The translations under genes and the position numbers were made by a program. Positions 15,145 through 24,165 of a stretch of 42,280 nt of DNA are shown here, one piece after another. This DNA is from Tetzosporium hominis (GTDB lineage: Bacteria; Bacillota; Bacilli; Bacillales_A; Planococcaceae). The stretch is from positions 1 through 42,280 of the forward strand of contig NZ_NOKQ01000141.1 in the NCBI RefSeq assembly GCF_002265435.1, given 5' to 3'. Numbering within the stretch: the first letter of the stretch is position 1; each line of letters starts with the position of its first letter. Under the pieces are notes generated by a model. The model did not search any database, was not told the DNA's origin, and worked only from the letters and a program-made list of their open reading frames with translations.

Positions 15145-17117
15145 TGGTCAGTTCCTCCTTGCGTTGCTTGGTCAATACTTTGTTTCACTTGCTCGATCGC
15201 CTCTGCTACAGATACGTTCTCAAGCAGTGTGGCCGCGTTGGTCAAGTGACCGCCGCCTCCTAAGGCTTCCATCACCAGCTGGACGTTGACGTCTCCAAGA
15301 GAACGAGCACTGATGCCCACTTTGGATTCATCACGGCGTCCGATGACGAAGGAAGCGCGTACGTTGTTCATCGTGAGTAAAATATCGGCTGTCTGTGCCA
15401 GTAAGATCTGGTTGTAGACAGCGTCTTCAGGGGCATGCGCGATGGCAATGCCTTCATGGTAGAACTCAACAGATTGGATGATCTTCGCTCGTTCTATATA
15501 CGTATCCAGATCTTCTTTCAATAAGCTCTGAACGAGGACCGTGTCGGCCCCGTTTGTACGAAGATACGAAGCCGCATCAAACGTCCGGGCTCCGGTGCGA
15601 AGAGTAAAGCTCTTCGTGTCTACTGTAATGCCGGCAAGCATCGACGTCGCTTCGAGCATCGTGAGCTTGTCGTGCTTCGGTTGGTATTCAATCAGTTCGG
15701 TCACGAGCTCAGCTGTAGATGACGCATACGGCTCGAGATACACGAGTAATGTATTATCAATAAACTCTTCTCCGCGACGATGGTGGTCGATGACGACGAC
15801 CTTTTCTGCACGCTGGAGCAAACGGTCATCGATGACCAGACTCGGCTTATGGGTATCCACGACGACGAGTAACGTTTTGTCCGTCATACGGTTCAACGCT
15901 TCTTCCGGTGTGATGAAACGCGAGTACAACGATTCGTTCTGTTTGATCTCGTGCATCAAGCGCAACACGCTCTTGTCGAGCTCTTGGAAGTCGACGACTA
16001 CAAAGCCGTCGACTTTGTTCATCTCCGCCATCTTGCGGACTCCGACTGCGGCACCTATGGAATCCATATCCGGTAAGCGGTGGCCCATGACGAGCACTTG
16101 GTCGCTGTCTTGGATCAAGTCACGTAAGGCGTGCGAGATAACGCGAGCACGGACACGCGTCCGTTTCTCTACAGGATTTGTTTTGCCTCCGTAGAACTTC
16201 ACCTTACCGTCAGCTTGCTTGATAGCGACTTGGTCCCCTCCTCGTCCTAAAACGAGGTCTAGACTGGACTGAGCCAGCTCTCCAAGCTCTACAAGCGACG
16301 TAGACGACGTCCCGACTCCGGCACTAAGCGTAACACCGTGACCGAATGTAGCCGTGACATCACGGATTTCATCCAAAATGCTAAACTTCGTCTTTTCAAG
16401 AGTAAGTAAAATGGATTCATTCAAAACCGCAATGAAGCGGTCGGATGCAATACGTTTCACAAAGATTCCGTACTCGGCACCCCAGTGATTGACGGTCGAG
16501 GTGATCAAGCTGTTCAGCTGCCCTCGTACCTGATCGTCCATTCCTTGTGTAATTTCATCGTAGTTATCGATAAACAAGATTCCAATGACTGTGCGGTCGC
16601 CGTAGTAGAGCGTCTCGATTTCCACTTGTTCTGTGACATCGAAAAAGTACAAGAGCTTCTCTTCTGGCTTATAGAAGACTTTGTAGTTGCTGTCTCCCAT
16701 TTCAATCGTCATGTCATTGATTTCTTCTGAATTCAGTACCTGTGGAATCTGGTCAGACAGTTCGTGAACGTCCATACCAATCAGACTCTCTTGTGGCATT
16801 TGTTTGGTCATGTACGGGTTGGCCCATTCAATGATTTGTTGGTCATTCAATAAGACAATCCCAATCGGCATCTCGAGGAGTGCTTCTTCCCCTACTTTCT
16901 TTAGCCGGTATGACATCGTTTCTATATGTTTTTCGGTCTCTTGGTAGACGCGGTTTTCCGTAGCCCATGCATAGCCTGTGATGACAGCTACGAGGAGTCC
17001 GAAAAGCACGCCGATCCAAATCGACTGCGACACGAGAATAATCGTCGCGACAACGCCTAGGACCGCAAACAAAATGATACTGTAGCGCATCGGTCGTTTT
17101 CGGAAAAAGGTGGCCAT
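15141..17117 (-). CDS. gdpP: GdpP cyclic-di-AMP phosphodiesterase
   Basis: 658 residues. Two transmembrane helices (about 12–30 and 33–52), a PAS-like domain (about 85–165), a degenerate GGDEF domain (about 172–305, RGGD at 292–295) and a DHH/DHHA1 catalytic domain (about 335–650) match GdpP (YybT). Metal ligands are visible: His346, Asp350 and Asp352 (GHRLPDMDS), Asp421 (DTH), and the DHH triplet Asp444-His-His446. The C-terminal GGGHLTNAA segment is typical of DHHA1. It hydrolyses c-di-AMP to pApA and so affects potassium balance and wall stress. It lies between yybS and rplI, overlapping the latter, the same order as in Bacillus. Confidence 0.97.
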   Translation of the reverse strand: MATFFRKRPMRYSIILFAVLGVVATIILVSQSIWIGVLFGLLVAVITGYAWATENRVYQETEKHIETMSYRLKKVGEEALLEMPIGIVLLNDQQIIEWANPYMTKQMPQESLIGMDVHELSDQIPQVLNSEEINDMTIEMGDSNYKVFYKPEEKLLYFFDVTEQVEIETLYYGDRTVIGILFIDNYDEITQGMDDQVRGQLNSLITSTVNHWGAEYGIFVKRIASDRFIAVLNESILLTLEKTKFSILDEIRDVTATFGHGVTLSAGVGTSSTSLVELGELAQSSLDLVLGRGGDQVAIKQADGKVKFYGGKTNPVEKRTRVRARVISHALRDLIQDSDQVLVMGHRLPDMDSIGAAVGVRKMAEMNKVDGFVVVDFQELDKSVLRLMHEIKQNESLYSRFITPEEALNRMTDKTLLVVVDTHKPSLVIDDRLLQRAEKVVVIDHHRRGEEFIDNTLLVYLEPYASSTAELVTELIEYQPKHDKLTMLEATSMLAGITVDTKSFTLRTGARTFDAASYLRTNGADTVLVQSLLKEDLDTYIERAKIIQSVEFYHEGIAIAHAPEDAVYNQILLAQTADILLTMNNVRASFVIGRRDESKVGISARSLGDVNVQLVMEALGGGGHLTNAATLLENVSVAEAIEQVKQSIDQATQGGTDQ

Positions 17118-17129
17118 GCTATCAACTCC

Positions 17130-18068
17130 TTACTTTTTTGGACTGGCGGCAATAAATGCTCGCAAACGGAACCCTAAGTCAATGACACCGAGAATGACGA
17201 CGAGTGAATAGAACGGCAGCGCCACGATGGTTGTAGCGATGGCTCCCCACTTCGGCCATCCTTGATGGTGAAAATAAAAGTGAATTAAGGAAACCCCTTG
17301 TAAAAACAGCATAGCGCGGAAGACAAATACAGCATTGATGACAATCATGTCTCCGAACGAACCCGCTTCAAATGTTCCTAGTATAGACAGAAGCGATACG
17401 ATTAAATAATACCATATCACTACTCGCGGCAAGTGAAAATGACGGAATGCTGTAAAGCGTGGCACCGGTACTTTCAGCTTGCGTACAAGTGGTAGCGCAA
17501 CCGCTACATAAGCCCATGCTAAGAGGAACATTGCGGCAATAAAATAGCCCGGCAAGGCGAGCGAAAAGGCTTCTAAGCTCGTATTGACGATTTCATTAAA
17601 ATTGTTCGGCTGCTGGTCGACGCTTTCCATGACGTCTCCTACTCGCACATAGCTCTGACGAATTTCTTCCATCATTTGCTCAATCAAGTTGATGCCGTAT
17701 AACCACTTGGCAATCACGACCTGAAGCAGCGAGGTGATCATTAAAGTAATGGCCGTAGAGATTAAAATATAAACTTTGGACTGGCGACGGGACAAGCCGT
17801 CTCCGATTAGAAAACCAACCGGTAATGTGACGAGTGCTACAAGTAACCCTAAGTAGCCTCCTAACAAAATAGATGCAAGTAGCGCTAAAATGGCTACAAA
17901 AAGAGCATTGCTTCGTGAATACTTGGCGCGGAACCAGGCAATCGGAACGACTGCCAGTAAGAGGCCCACTAGCGAAAGTATAGGCAGATACACGGCAATG
18001 AGGAGCAATAAGCTAGTGATAGCAAATGTGCTCAAACCATGAAGCCATATTGATTTTTCTTGTTGCAT
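17130..18068 (-). CDS. yybS: YybS-family (DUF2232) multispanning membrane protein
   Basis: 312 residues with about eight hydrophobic helices (for example near 12–42, 55–95, 98–118, 155–180, 205–235 and 265–300). Position directly upstream of gdpP and downstream of rpsR, and overall sequence, match the YybS/DUF2232 family of Bacillales. The family is related to membrane components of vitamin-type transporters but has no settled function. ATG 18068 is preceded by AAGGAAGG-like purines. It is probably the first gene of the yybS-gdpP-rplI unit, after the rpsR terminator. Confidence 0.9.
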   Translation of the reverse strand: MQQEKSIWLHGLSTFAITSLLLLIAVYLPILSLVGLLLAVVPIAWFRAKYSRSNALFVAILALLASILLGGYLGLLVALVTLPVGFLIGDGLSRRQSKVYILISTAITLMITSLLQVVIAKWLYGINLIEQMMEEIRQSYVRVGDVMESVDQQPNNFNEIVNTSLEAFSLALPGYFIAAMFLLAWAYVAVALPLVRKLKVPVPRFTAFRHFHLPRVVIWYYLIVSLLSILGTFEAGSFGDMIVINAVFVFRAMLFLQGVSLIHFYFHHQGWPKWGAIATTIVALPFYSLVVILGVIDLGFRLRAFIAASPKK

Positions 18069-18168
18069 AGGAACCTTCCTTCTTTCAAGATATCCCTATT
18101 ATTTTATCATACTGAAGCAGGAAACGCTTTGAACACTCTAGGAACAATCCGTCTTGGTTGCTGGATGC

Positions 18169-18202
18169 AAAAAAGACACACAGAAGAAATCTTCTGTGTG
18201 TC
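18169..18202 (-). terminator. Intrinsic terminator of the rpsF-ssb-rpsR operon
   Basis: Perfect 12-bp stem GACACACAGAAG (18175–18186) with CTTCTGTGTGTC (18191–18202), 4-base loop, then a six-T run on the minus strand. It lies 16 bases after the rpsR stop. Confidence 0.92.
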
Positions 18203-18217
18203 CCTAAATGTATGATC

Positions 18218-18454
18218 TTATCTCTCTTCAGCTGTGAATGGTAACAAAGCCATGATACGAGATACTTTGATCGCACGTGTAAGTTTGCGTTGGTACTTCG
18301 CGCTAGTTCCTGTCACACGACGTGGAAGAATTTTTCCACGCTCAGACACGAATTTTTTCAACAAATCTACATCTTTGTAATCGATGTGAGTGATGTTGTT
18401 GCTAGTGAAGTAACAAACTTTACGGCGTCGTTTGCCTCCGCGACGTGGTGCCAT
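18218..18454 (-). CDS. rpsR: 30S ribosomal protein S18
   Basis: 78 residues from ATG 18454 with GGAGG upstream; an upstream in-frame start at 18481 is rejected because it precedes that site. The basic N-terminus ([15 protein letters not shown]) and the body ([22 protein letters not shown]) are the S18 signature. It binds 16S rRNA as a pair with S6. It is the last gene of the rpsF-ssb-rpsR operon. The single Cys near residue 14 is the one common zinc-type position; a full zinc ribbon is absent. Confidence 0.98.
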   Translation of the reverse strand: MAPRRGGKRRRKVCYFTSNNITHIDYKDVDLLKKFVSERGKILPRRVTGTSAKYQRKLTRAIKVSRIMALLPFTAEER

Positions 18455-18505
18455 ATTGGTTGCCTCCTTTTTCGTTATCAAGTAAACCGCACGAGATGCG
18501 CATTT

Positions 18506-19018
18506 TTAGAACGGTAGATCGTCGTCAGAAACTTCGATTGGCCCGCTGCTTGCAAATGGGTCATCATCCATACGGGTATAATTTTGCTGATTCGATGGTT
18601 GGTTTGAACCATACTGATTGGAATTGTTGTTGTAGTTATTCGATTGCGGTGCGTTTCCGTAAGGAGCCGCTTGGCCGCGATCGCCACCACCAGATGCATT
18701 GCGCGGTTCTAAGAACTGCACGCTATCTGCAACAACCTCTGTCGTATAGACGCGCTTGCCGTCTTGTCCTTCATAGCTTCCTGTTTGAATACGGCCTTCT
18801 ACACCTGCAAGGCTTCCTTTTTTCAGGAAGTTTGCCGTGTTTTCAGCTTGTTTGCGCCAAACAACACAGTTAATGAAATCTGCTTCACGTTCTCCTGATT
18901 GGCTAGAGAAAGTACGGTTCACTGCAAGAGTAAATCGTGCTACTGCTACGCCATTCGGTGTGTAACGCAGCTCCGGATCTTTCGTCAGTCTGCCTACTAA
19001 TACAACTCGGTTAATCAT
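18506..19018 (-). CDS. ssb: Single-stranded DNA-binding protein
   Basis: 170 residues. An OB-fold domain (about 1–105, starting [20 protein letters not shown]) is followed by a flexible linker rich in Asn, Gln, Gly and Ser. The acidic tip DDDLPF at the C-terminus recruits replication and repair proteins. It coats single-stranded DNA as a tetramer. Its place between rpsF and rpsR is the ordinary Firmicute arrangement. ATG 19018 has GGGAGG upstream. Confidence 0.98.
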   Translation of the reverse strand: MINRVVLVGRLTKDPELRYTPNGVAVARFTLAVNRTFSSQSGEREADFINCVVWRKQAENTANFLKKGSLAGVEGRIQTGSYEGQDGKRVYTTEVVADSVQFLEPRNASGGGDRGQAAPYGNAPQSNNYNNNSNQYGSNQPSNQQNYTRMDDDPFASSGPIEVSDDDLPF

Positions 19019-19054
19019 GCTTACAAACCTCCCTCGTCAGCGATCGTTGAATTC

Positions 19055-19345
19055 TTATTTCTCGTCAACGCGAACAGCAATGTGACGGATAATGTCTTCA
19101 TTGATGTTAGCAAGACGTGTATACTCATCGATTGCTTTAGAATCTGCATTTACTTTAACGATTTGGTAGAAACCTTCACGCAAGTCGTTGATTTCATAAG
19201 CTAAGCGGCGTTTGCCCCACTCTTTTGATTCGATGATCTCAGCGCCGTTAGAAGTAAGGATTTCGTTGAAACGCTCAACTAGAGCTTTCTTCGCCTCATC
19301 TTCGATTGCTGGCTGGATAATGTACATTAATTCGTACTGTCTCAT
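19055..19345 (-). CDS. rpsF: 30S ribosomal protein S6
   Basis: 96 residues, starting [14 protein letters not shown] and containing the [12 protein letters not shown] segment typical of S6. It pairs with S18 on the platform of the small subunit. GGGAGGTG lies upstream of ATG 19345. It is the first gene of the rpsF-ssb-rpsR operon, with a clear promoter (19425–19453) and a structured leader that may bind the S6:S18 pair. Confidence 0.98.
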   Translation of the reverse strand: MRQYELMYIIQPAIEDEAKKALVERFNEILTSNGAEIIESKEWGKRRLAYEINDLREGFYQIVKVNADSKAIDEYTRLANINEDIIRHIAVRVDEK

Positions 19346-19349
19346 CTAT

Positions 19350-19418
19350 TCTGCACCTCCCTATGGTCTTTGGCCGGTTTTGAGGCCGGCAAGGAGTAAG
19401 TAATTGTATTACTCACAT
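19350..19418 (-). promoter_or_regulatory. Possible S6:S18-binding leader of rpsF
   Basis: The minus-strand leader between promoter and start codon can form two hairpins: one from GTGAGTAA with TTACTTAC and one from GCCGG with CCGGC around an A-rich loop, followed by the ribosome site. Many Bacillota use an S6:S18-binding leader with a key CCG element to control this operon. I did not fit this sequence to the published consensus in detail. Confidence 0.4.
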
Positions 19419-19424
19419 CAATGA

Positions 19425-19453
19425 ATTGTATCATATTGGCAAGTGGAATGCAA
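19425..19453 (-). promoter_or_regulatory. Sigma-A promoter of rpsF-ssb-rpsR
   Basis: Minus-strand TTGCAT (19453–19448) and TACAAT (19430–19425) with a 17-base spacer, about 80 bases before the rpsF start codon. Confidence 0.75.
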
Positions 19454-19478
19454 TTGATAATTGAAGGTTGTAGCAGCA

Positions 19479-19626
19479 GGTAGGAAGCTATGGAACAGAA
19501 GTGCTTTTTCCTGAGGAATCAGAGTGATCCAGGAGACCCCGCAGGAGTAAAGCGCAGCTTTGGGTACGACGAGGAGGCTCCTGGACGCTCCCTAGGAAAA
19601 AGTGCTTCTGTGGAATAGCTTCTGCC
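19479..19626 (+). repeat. Bacillales-type structured intergenic repeat
   Basis: A nested inverted repeat of about 148 bases in the 335-base gap between rpsF and ychF. Outer arms GGTAGGAAGCTATGGA / GGAATAGCTTCTGCC continue into ACAGAAG…CTTTTTCCT (19495–19512) with its complement (19594–19611), and an inner TCCAGGAG (19528–19535) with CTCCTGGA (19578–19585). The two central mismatches of the long arm are T·G and G·T, which pair as RNA only on the plus strand. The motif GGAGACCCCGCAGGAG with GACGAGGAGGCTCCTGG resembles a widespread intergenic repeat of Bacillaceae chromosomes. Confidence 0.7.
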
Positions 19627-19633
19627 TTTCATC

Positions 19634-19671
19634 AAAAAAAGAGCCTCTGGGACACAAGGTCTCAGAAACTC
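19634..19671 (-). terminator. Intrinsic terminator of ychF
   Basis: A 13-bp stem with G·U pairs (19641–19653 with 19659–19671), a 5-base loop and a run of seven T on the minus strand (19634–19640), 9 bases after the ychF stop. Confidence 0.88.
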
Positions 19672-19680
19672 TTTGTAGGA

Positions 19681-20781
19681 TTATACGTTAAAACGGAACA
19701 ACATAACGTCGCCGTCTTGCACGACATACTCTTTCCCTTCAGAACGAACCTTGCCTGCTTCCTTAGCTGCAGGCATTGATCCTGCTTCCACTAAGTCGTC
19801 ATAAGCAACCGTTTCAGCACGAATGAAGCCACGTTCGAAATCTGAGTGGATGACACCGGCACATTGTGGAGCTTTCATCCCTTTGCGGAATGTCCATGCA
19901 CGTACTTCTTGAACGCCTGCTGTAAAGTAAGTCGCTAGACCAAGTAAGCTATAAGAAGCTTTGATCATTTGGTCAAGACCGGATTCTTCGATGCCTAGCT
20001 CTTCTAAGAACATCGCTTTCTCATCGTCTTCAAGAGCTGCCATCTCTTCTTCGATCTTCGCGCAGATCACAATAACTTCTGCACCTTCAGCTGCTGCAAA
20101 CTCACGAACTTTTTCTACGTACTCATTTGAGCCGCCGTCCATGATATCGTCTTCAGAAACGTTAGCTACATAAAGCATCGGTTTGATCGTCAATAAGTGA
20201 AGACCTTTGATGACCTTCTTCTCGTCGTCTGAAAGATCCAAGGAACGAGCCGACTGACCCGCTTCAAATGCTTCTTTCAATTTCTCAAGGACTGGTTGTT
20301 CTACCATAGCCTCTTTGTCTTTTTGTTTTGCCATCTTCCCAACACGTTGCAAGCGCTTGTCAACACTCTCTAGGTCAGCCAAGATCAATTCTAAGTTGAT
20401 GACTTCAATATCTGAGATGGGATCGACTTTTCCTGCAACGTGAGTGACGTTCTCATCCACGAAACAACGAACAACCTGACAAATCGCATCCACTTCACGA
20501 ATATGAGAAAGGAATTTATTTCCAAGACCTTCTCCTTTAGAAGCACCTTCTACGATACCTGCGATATCTGTAAACTCAAATGCAGTCGGAACTGTCTTTT
20601 TTGGTTCAACCATCTCTGTTAATTTATCTAAACGAGCATCAGGTACTTCAACAATTCCTACGTTCGGATCAATCGTTGCGAACGGATAGTTTGCTGCTAG
20701 TGCCCCTGCTTTTGTAATTGCATTGAATAACGTCGATTTTCCTACGTTCGGTAAACCAACAATACCAGCTGTTAAAGCCAT
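19681..20781 (-). CDS. ychF: YchF/OLA1-type redox-regulated ATPase
   Basis: 366 residues, the normal length. The P-loop is GLPNVGKS (9–16), followed by a DxAG-type motif ([10 protein letters not shown]) and the YVANVSED segment in place of the usual NKxD, the change that makes YchF prefer ATP over GTP. A coiled-coil insert and a C-terminal TGS domain (ending [11 protein letters not shown]) complete it. YchF binds ribosomes and affects stress responses; its precise role is unsettled. It lies 59 bases downstream of the DUF951 gene and ends at a terminator. Confidence 0.97.
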   Translation of the reverse strand: MALTAGIVGLPNVGKSTLFNAITKAGALAANYPFATIDPNVGIVEVPDARLDKLTEMVEPKKTVPTAFEFTDIAGIVEGASKGEGLGNKFLSHIREVDAICQVVRCFVDENVTHVAGKVDPISDIEVINLELILADLESVDKRLQRVGKMAKQKDKEAMVEQPVLEKLKEAFEAGQSARSLDLSDDEKKVIKGLHLLTIKPMLYVANVSEDDIMDGGSNEYVEKVREFAAAEGAEVIVICAKIEEEMAALEDDEKAMFLEELGIEESGLDQMIKASYSLLGLATYFTAGVQEVRAWTFRKGMKAPQCAGVIHSDFERGFIRAETVAYDDLVEAGSMPAAKEAGKVRSEGKEYVVQDGDVMLFRFNV

Positions 20782-20840
20782 GGGTTCTCCTACCTTTCTT
20801 GTTTCAACCTATTAATTATAAAGGGCATCACGCCCCCTGT

Positions 20841-21044
20841 CTATTGTTCCTCGTGATGGACGAGGACCTTCTTCATTTTCTTCTCAAATTCACGGCGGGG
20901 AATCATGACGCTATGTCCACACCCTTCACACTTAATGCGAATGTCGGCACCTACGCGGATGACTTTCCAGGCATTGGTTCCACACGGATGCTGTTTCTTC
21001 ATTTCGACCACATCATTTAAATGAAATTCTTTATTGGCCTGCAT
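20841..21044 (-). CDS. DUF951 family protein (YyzM-like)
   Basis: 67 residues. The family pattern is plain: an N-terminal strand LNDVVEMKKQHPCGTNAWKV, then RIKCEGCGHSVMIPRREFEKK, in which CEGC may form half of a metal site together with the earlier HPCG cysteine. DUF951 proteins lie next to ychF or mscS genes across Bacillales; the name suggests a nucleic-acid-binding role but none is proven. The gene overlaps the end of the mscS gene by 14 bases, so the two are translated from one message, probably with ychF downstream. Confidence 0.93.
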   Translation of the reverse strand: MQANKEFHLNDVVEMKKQHPCGTNAWKVIRVGADIRIKCEGCGHSVMIPRREFEKKMKKVLVHHEEQ

Positions 21045-21912
21045 TCGCCTTGCCTCCTCCTTTTTGTTCGAACACTACCATCTTCTGATACGGGATCTCG
21101 ATATTGTGCTCATCTAAGAAGCGTTTGATGTCCCGACGCAGCATACGTCCTACCTTAAAGTGATTCATCGGTAATGTCTCTGCAGAAATTCTCATAACCA
21201 CGTCAGAAGCACCTAAGGCTTGAACTCCTAATAAATCCGGACGAGCGACAAGTTCTGGGTACTTTTCTAATGTAGTGTCTAAAAATTCATTTATTAAACG
21301 TTCTACTTCATCTACATCTGATTCATAAGCAACTGAGACATCTACCATAATCAATGAGTTAAAAATAGAATAGTTGATTACTTCTGAGATATTTCCGTTT
21401 GGAATGATATGAAGTTCTCCTGTGTAAGTCTTGATTTTCGTCGTCCGTAACCCAATTTCTTGTACGGTTCCGTTTGACTGATTGATCATCACAGTATCTC
21501 CAACCGCAAACTGGTCTTCAAAAATAATAAAGAAGCCTGTGATGATATCTTTCACTAAACTCTGTGCTCCAAAACCGATAGCGAGACCGGCAATCCCAGC
21601 TCCTGCAAGAAGACCGGCTACATTGATGTTGACTGTTGACAAGATAGCAAGGATACCGGCGAAATAAACAATATATGTTAACCCGTTTTGCAACAGCTTA
21701 ATCAACGTATTTTGTCTGCGTTCAGTATATCCAATCGGTGTCTTAGACCGAAGAATCATCACACGTTCAATCGTAGACTTCCCAATTTTCACTACAATCG
21801 CCATGAGCACTAAAATCAATAAGATTTTTAAAAGTGCTGTTCCGATTGAAATCCATAACGCTTCATTCATAATAAATTCTAATGTACGTTCCCACATTCT
21901 CTCGACACTCAT
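21031..21912 (-). CDS. MscS-family small-conductance mechanosensitive channel
   Basis: 293 residues. Three membrane helices (about 16–42, 68–88 and 92–125) end in the pore-lining helix rich in Gly and Ala (AGLLAGAGIAGLAIGFGAQSLV region, about 97–118). The beta domain (about 126–190, with FAVGDTV) and the alpha-beta vestibule domain follow. It opens under membrane tension to release solutes during hypo-osmotic shock. GGAGG precedes ATG 21912. It is divergent from yyaC and heads the mscS–DUF951–(ychF) gene group. Confidence 0.95.
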   Translation of the reverse strand: MSVERMWERTLEFIMNEALWISIGTALLKILLILVLMAIVVKIGKSTIERVMILRSKTPIGYTERRQNTLIKLLQNGLTYIVYFAGILAILSTVNINVAGLLAGAGIAGLAIGFGAQSLVKDIITGFFIIFEDQFAVGDTVMINQSNGTVQEIGLRTTKIKTYTGELHIIPNGNISEVINYSIFNSLIMVDVSVAYESDVDEVERLINEFLDTTLEKYPELVARPDLLGVQALGASDVVMRISAETLPMNHFKVGRMLRRDIKRFLDEHNIEIPYQKMVVFEQKGGGKANAGQ

Positions 21913-21930
21913 AGAGAACCTCCTTTTTTG

Positions 21931-21959
21931 TGAATAAAGTTAGTGAGTTCTACATAAAC
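21931..21959 (+). promoter_or_regulatory. Candidate forespore (sigma-G/F type) promoter of yyaC
   Basis: TGAATA (21931–21936) and CATAAAC (21953–21959) with a 16-base gap resemble the forespore sigma-G pattern TGnATA–CATACTA, 34 bases before the yyaC start. B. subtilis yyaC is a forespore gene, so the context fits, but the spacing is slightly short. Confidence 0.4.
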
Positions 21960-21992
21960 TGATAGAACTACAGCTGGAAAGGCGGATATTCT

Positions 21993-22592
21993 ATGAATCC
22001 TACTCCTTATTCAATCCATTTCGAACAATCCAATGTTATTTGGCAACTCAGCACAGCATTTCTTGAAACACTGCCCTTTGAAGATCCTAGACTCACATTC
22101 ATTTGCATTGGTACCGACCGATCTACAGGTGATGCGCTTGGGCCATTGACTGGATCGTTTCTATCCTTATATAAAAGCTTTCCATTTCGGATTGTCGGTT
22201 CATTGGAACAACCCGTCCATGCCCTTAATTTAGCGGATACGCTTGAAAATTTAAAGCAAGACGATGCAACCGCACCAACTGTGGCTATTGATGCCTGTCT
22301 AGGTAACTTGCGAGCCATCGGGGATATTTTACTGGAAAACGGACCACTTTGGCCAGGAAAAGCCGTACACAAGGCGCTTCCTCCCGTAGGAACGTATTCC
22401 ATTAAAGCCGTTGTCAATCATGTCCATGCTGAAGGTGTCGAGACGTTACAGACTACACGACTCCATATCACTCATGACCTTGCCCGAATCATTGCCAATT
22501 CTTTATTCCTTGCTTGGCACCGCTACTTAGCTAAAAGCCAAATGTCACAGCAACATAGAGTGCCACAACCAACAGACTTGGCAGCAAATTAG
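21993..22592 (+). CDS. yyaC: YyaC, spore-protease-like protein (DUF1256)
   Basis: 199 residues, close to the family length. The GTDRSTGDALGPLTG segment (about 47–61) and VAIDACLGN (about 99–107) match the YyaC family, which is related in fold to the germination protease Gpr and hydrogenase-maturation peptidases. Found only in spore-formers and their relatives, it is linked to forespore gene expression. It is the only conserved gene left of oriC on the plus strand and so faces oncoming replication. Its 3' end overlaps the convergent DUF554 gene by 62 bases. AAAGGCGG lies upstream of ATG 21993. Confidence 0.93.
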   Translation: MNPTPYSIHFEQSNVIWQLSTAFLETLPFEDPRLTFICIGTDRSTGDALGPLTGSFLSLYKSFPFRIVGSLEQPVHALNLADTLENLKQDDATAPTVAIDACLGNLRAIGDILLENGPLWPGKAVHKALPPVGTYSIKAVVNHVHAEGVETLQTTRLHITHDLARIIANSLFLAWHRYLAKSQMSQQHRVPQPTDLAAN

Positions 22593-23235
22593 CTACCCGT
22601 ACTTTGGTGATGCCTATCAGGTTCAAACCGATAGCTAAGATCATGATACCCCCCGTAGCGGTCATTTCACTTAAAAACAGTGTCATGGCCTCATCGGGGA
22701 CCAGTCGAGTGATTTGAGTAGCAAAGAGAGCAATGCTCCCCTGGTACAAGGCGACCGGTATAGCAGACAGAAGAACGCCAATACCTAACGTTGCGGATAA
22801 CAAAATTGACGTAAACCCATCAATGATTCCTTTACTGATTAATAGCTCGTGATCATTACGAAGTCCACTGTTCAGTGCTCCTAGGACACCCATCGCTCCA
22901 ATGACGAAGATTAAGGTTGCCGTCACGAACCCCTGTGCAATAACTCCTTCTTGCCCACCCTTACTCATCTTTTTCTCCAACCATTGTCCAAGACGATTGA
23001 GCTGTTTGTCTAAGTCCCACCACTCACCGAGAACAGCACCGATTACGAGACTGATGATAACAATAATAAAGTTGGTACTCTCGAAAGACATTTGAATCCC
23101 CATAACGGCTACGGCGAGCGCGATGGCATACATAACGGTTTCTTTCATCCGATCAGGTATCCCTTTTAGCAATCTACCGGCAATTGCACCGACTACAATG
23201 AGTAGCGCATTGACCAGTGTTCCCCACAACACCAT
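22531..23235 (-). CDS. DUF554 family membrane protein (YdfK/YqgA type)
   Basis: 234 residues with about six hydrophobic segments. The N-terminal LWGTLVNALLIVVGAIAGRL and GAVLGEWWDLDKQLNRLG, then ITRLVPDE and the GGIMILAIGLNLIGI segment, are the DUF554 signature. The family is a predicted transporter of unknown substrate. The gene is convergent with yyaC and overlaps it by 62 bases at the 3' end, an unusual amount of shared coding sequence. It lies upstream of parA-parB in gene order but is separated by the parB terminator. Confidence 0.93.
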   Translation of the reverse strand: MVLWGTLVNALLIVVGAIAGRLLKGIPDRMKETVMYAIALAVAVMGIQMSFESTNFIIVIISLVIGAVLGEWWDLDKQLNRLGQWLEKKMSKGGQEGVIAQGFVTATLIFVIGAMGVLGALNSGLRNDHELLISKGIIDGFTSILLSATLGIGVLLSAIPVALYQGSIALFATQITRLVPDEAMTLFLSEMTATGGIMILAIGLNLIGITKVRVANLLPSLLVVALYVAVTFGF

Positions 23236-23275
23236 ACTTCATCCCTACTTTTCTTATTCAGTTCGCTGCTTCTAT

Positions 23276-23313
23276 ATAAAAAGGAAACCTATTTCCTTAG
23301 TGCGGAAATAGGT
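23276..23313 (-). terminator. Intrinsic terminator of parA-parB
   Basis: Perfect 10-bp stem ACCTATTTCC (23287–23296) with GGAAATAGGT (23304–23313), 7-base loop, then TTCCTTTTTATA on the minus strand. It lies 6 bases after the parB stop. Confidence 0.9.
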
Positions 23314-23319
23314 CCGTGC

Positions 23320-24165
23320 TTACTTCTCTAATAGTTCTAAAATTCGCTCCAAGTCATCTTTAGAATAGAAGTCGATTTCAATCTTCCCTTTGTCTTGATC
23401 TTTAGAATGATTGATTTTGACACCTGTACCAAAGCGTTCACGCAATTCAGATTCCTTCTCGATAGTAAAAATATCTTTTTTATCTTTTTGAATTGTTTCA
23501 CGTGGAACATTTTCGTTTAACCGTTGAACCAATGCTTCTAACTGGCGAACGTTGAGTTGCTCTTTTGTTGTTTTCTCTAGAATCAATGGGATGTTCTTCT
23601 TTTTCTTTAGTCCTAAAAGAGCCTTGCCATGCCCCATCGTAATGACTCCAGATGAAATTGCTTTCTTCGCTTCTTCCGGTAGAACTAGAAGACGCAAATG
23701 GTTAGCAATGTGTGGGCGACTCTTCCCTAAACGAAAAGCGAGTTGTTCTTGTGTGAGGTCGAGTGTATCCATCAGTTTTTGATAAGCTTCTGCTTCTTCA
23801 ATAGCCGTTAGATCTTCACGCTGTAAGTTCTCTAGAATAGCCAGTTCCATCATTTCACGGTCGTCTAAGTTACGGACAACTGCTGGAATCTCGTTTAATC
23901 CTGCTAGCTGAGAAGCCCGGAAACGACGTTCTCCCACAACGATTTCATACTTACTGCCTTTCTTACGAAGCATAATAGGCTGCAACACACCATGTTCTTT
24001 AATAGAAGCACTCAATTCCTCTAGTGCCTGCTGATCAAAGATTTTTCGTGGTTGATAAGGGTTGGGCTTGATTAGCTTTAACTCGATCTGTTCCACACGT
24101 TCTTCTGTGTTGCGGTCTTCTCCCGGAAATAGAGCATTGATTCCTTTACCTAAACCTTTAGCCAT
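23320..24165 (-). CDS. parB: ParB (Spo0J) chromosome-partitioning CTPase
   Basis: 281 residues. The N-terminal KGLGKGINALF segment contacts ParA. The CTP-binding ParB/Srx domain has GERRFRA (78–84) and ENLQRED (112–118), then a helix-turn-helix (about 137–160) that reads parS, then a C-terminal dimer domain. ParB loads at parS as a CTP-dependent sliding clamp and recruits SMC. A perfect parS site lies inside this gene (23494–23509), as in B. subtilis spo0J. The gene overlaps parA by 8 bases. Confidence 0.98.
   Translation of the reverse strand: MAKGLGKGINALFPGEDRNTEERVEQIELKLIKPNPYQPRKIFDQQALEELSASIKEHGVLQPIMLRKKGSKYEIVVGERRFRASQLAGLNEIPAVVRNLDDREMMELAILENLQREDLTAIEEAEAYQKLMDTLDLTQEQLAFRLGKSRPHIANHLRLLVLPEEAKKAISSGVITMGHGKALLGLKKKKNIPLILEKTTKEQLNVRQLEALVQRLNENVPRETIQKDKKDIFTIEKESELRERFGTGVKINHSKDQDKGKIEIDFYSKDDLERILELLEK
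23494..23509. other. parS: parS site inside parB
   Basis: TGTTTCACGTGGAACA, an exact match on the reverse strand to the Bacillus consensus TGTTNCACGTGAAACA. B. subtilis also carries a parS within spo0J. Confidence 0.95.

Noticed and set aside
15541-16194. 217-codon frame antisense to gdpP
   Set aside because: Lies entirely within a well-identified gene on the other strand; low-complexity Ser/Thr-rich product and no ribosome site.
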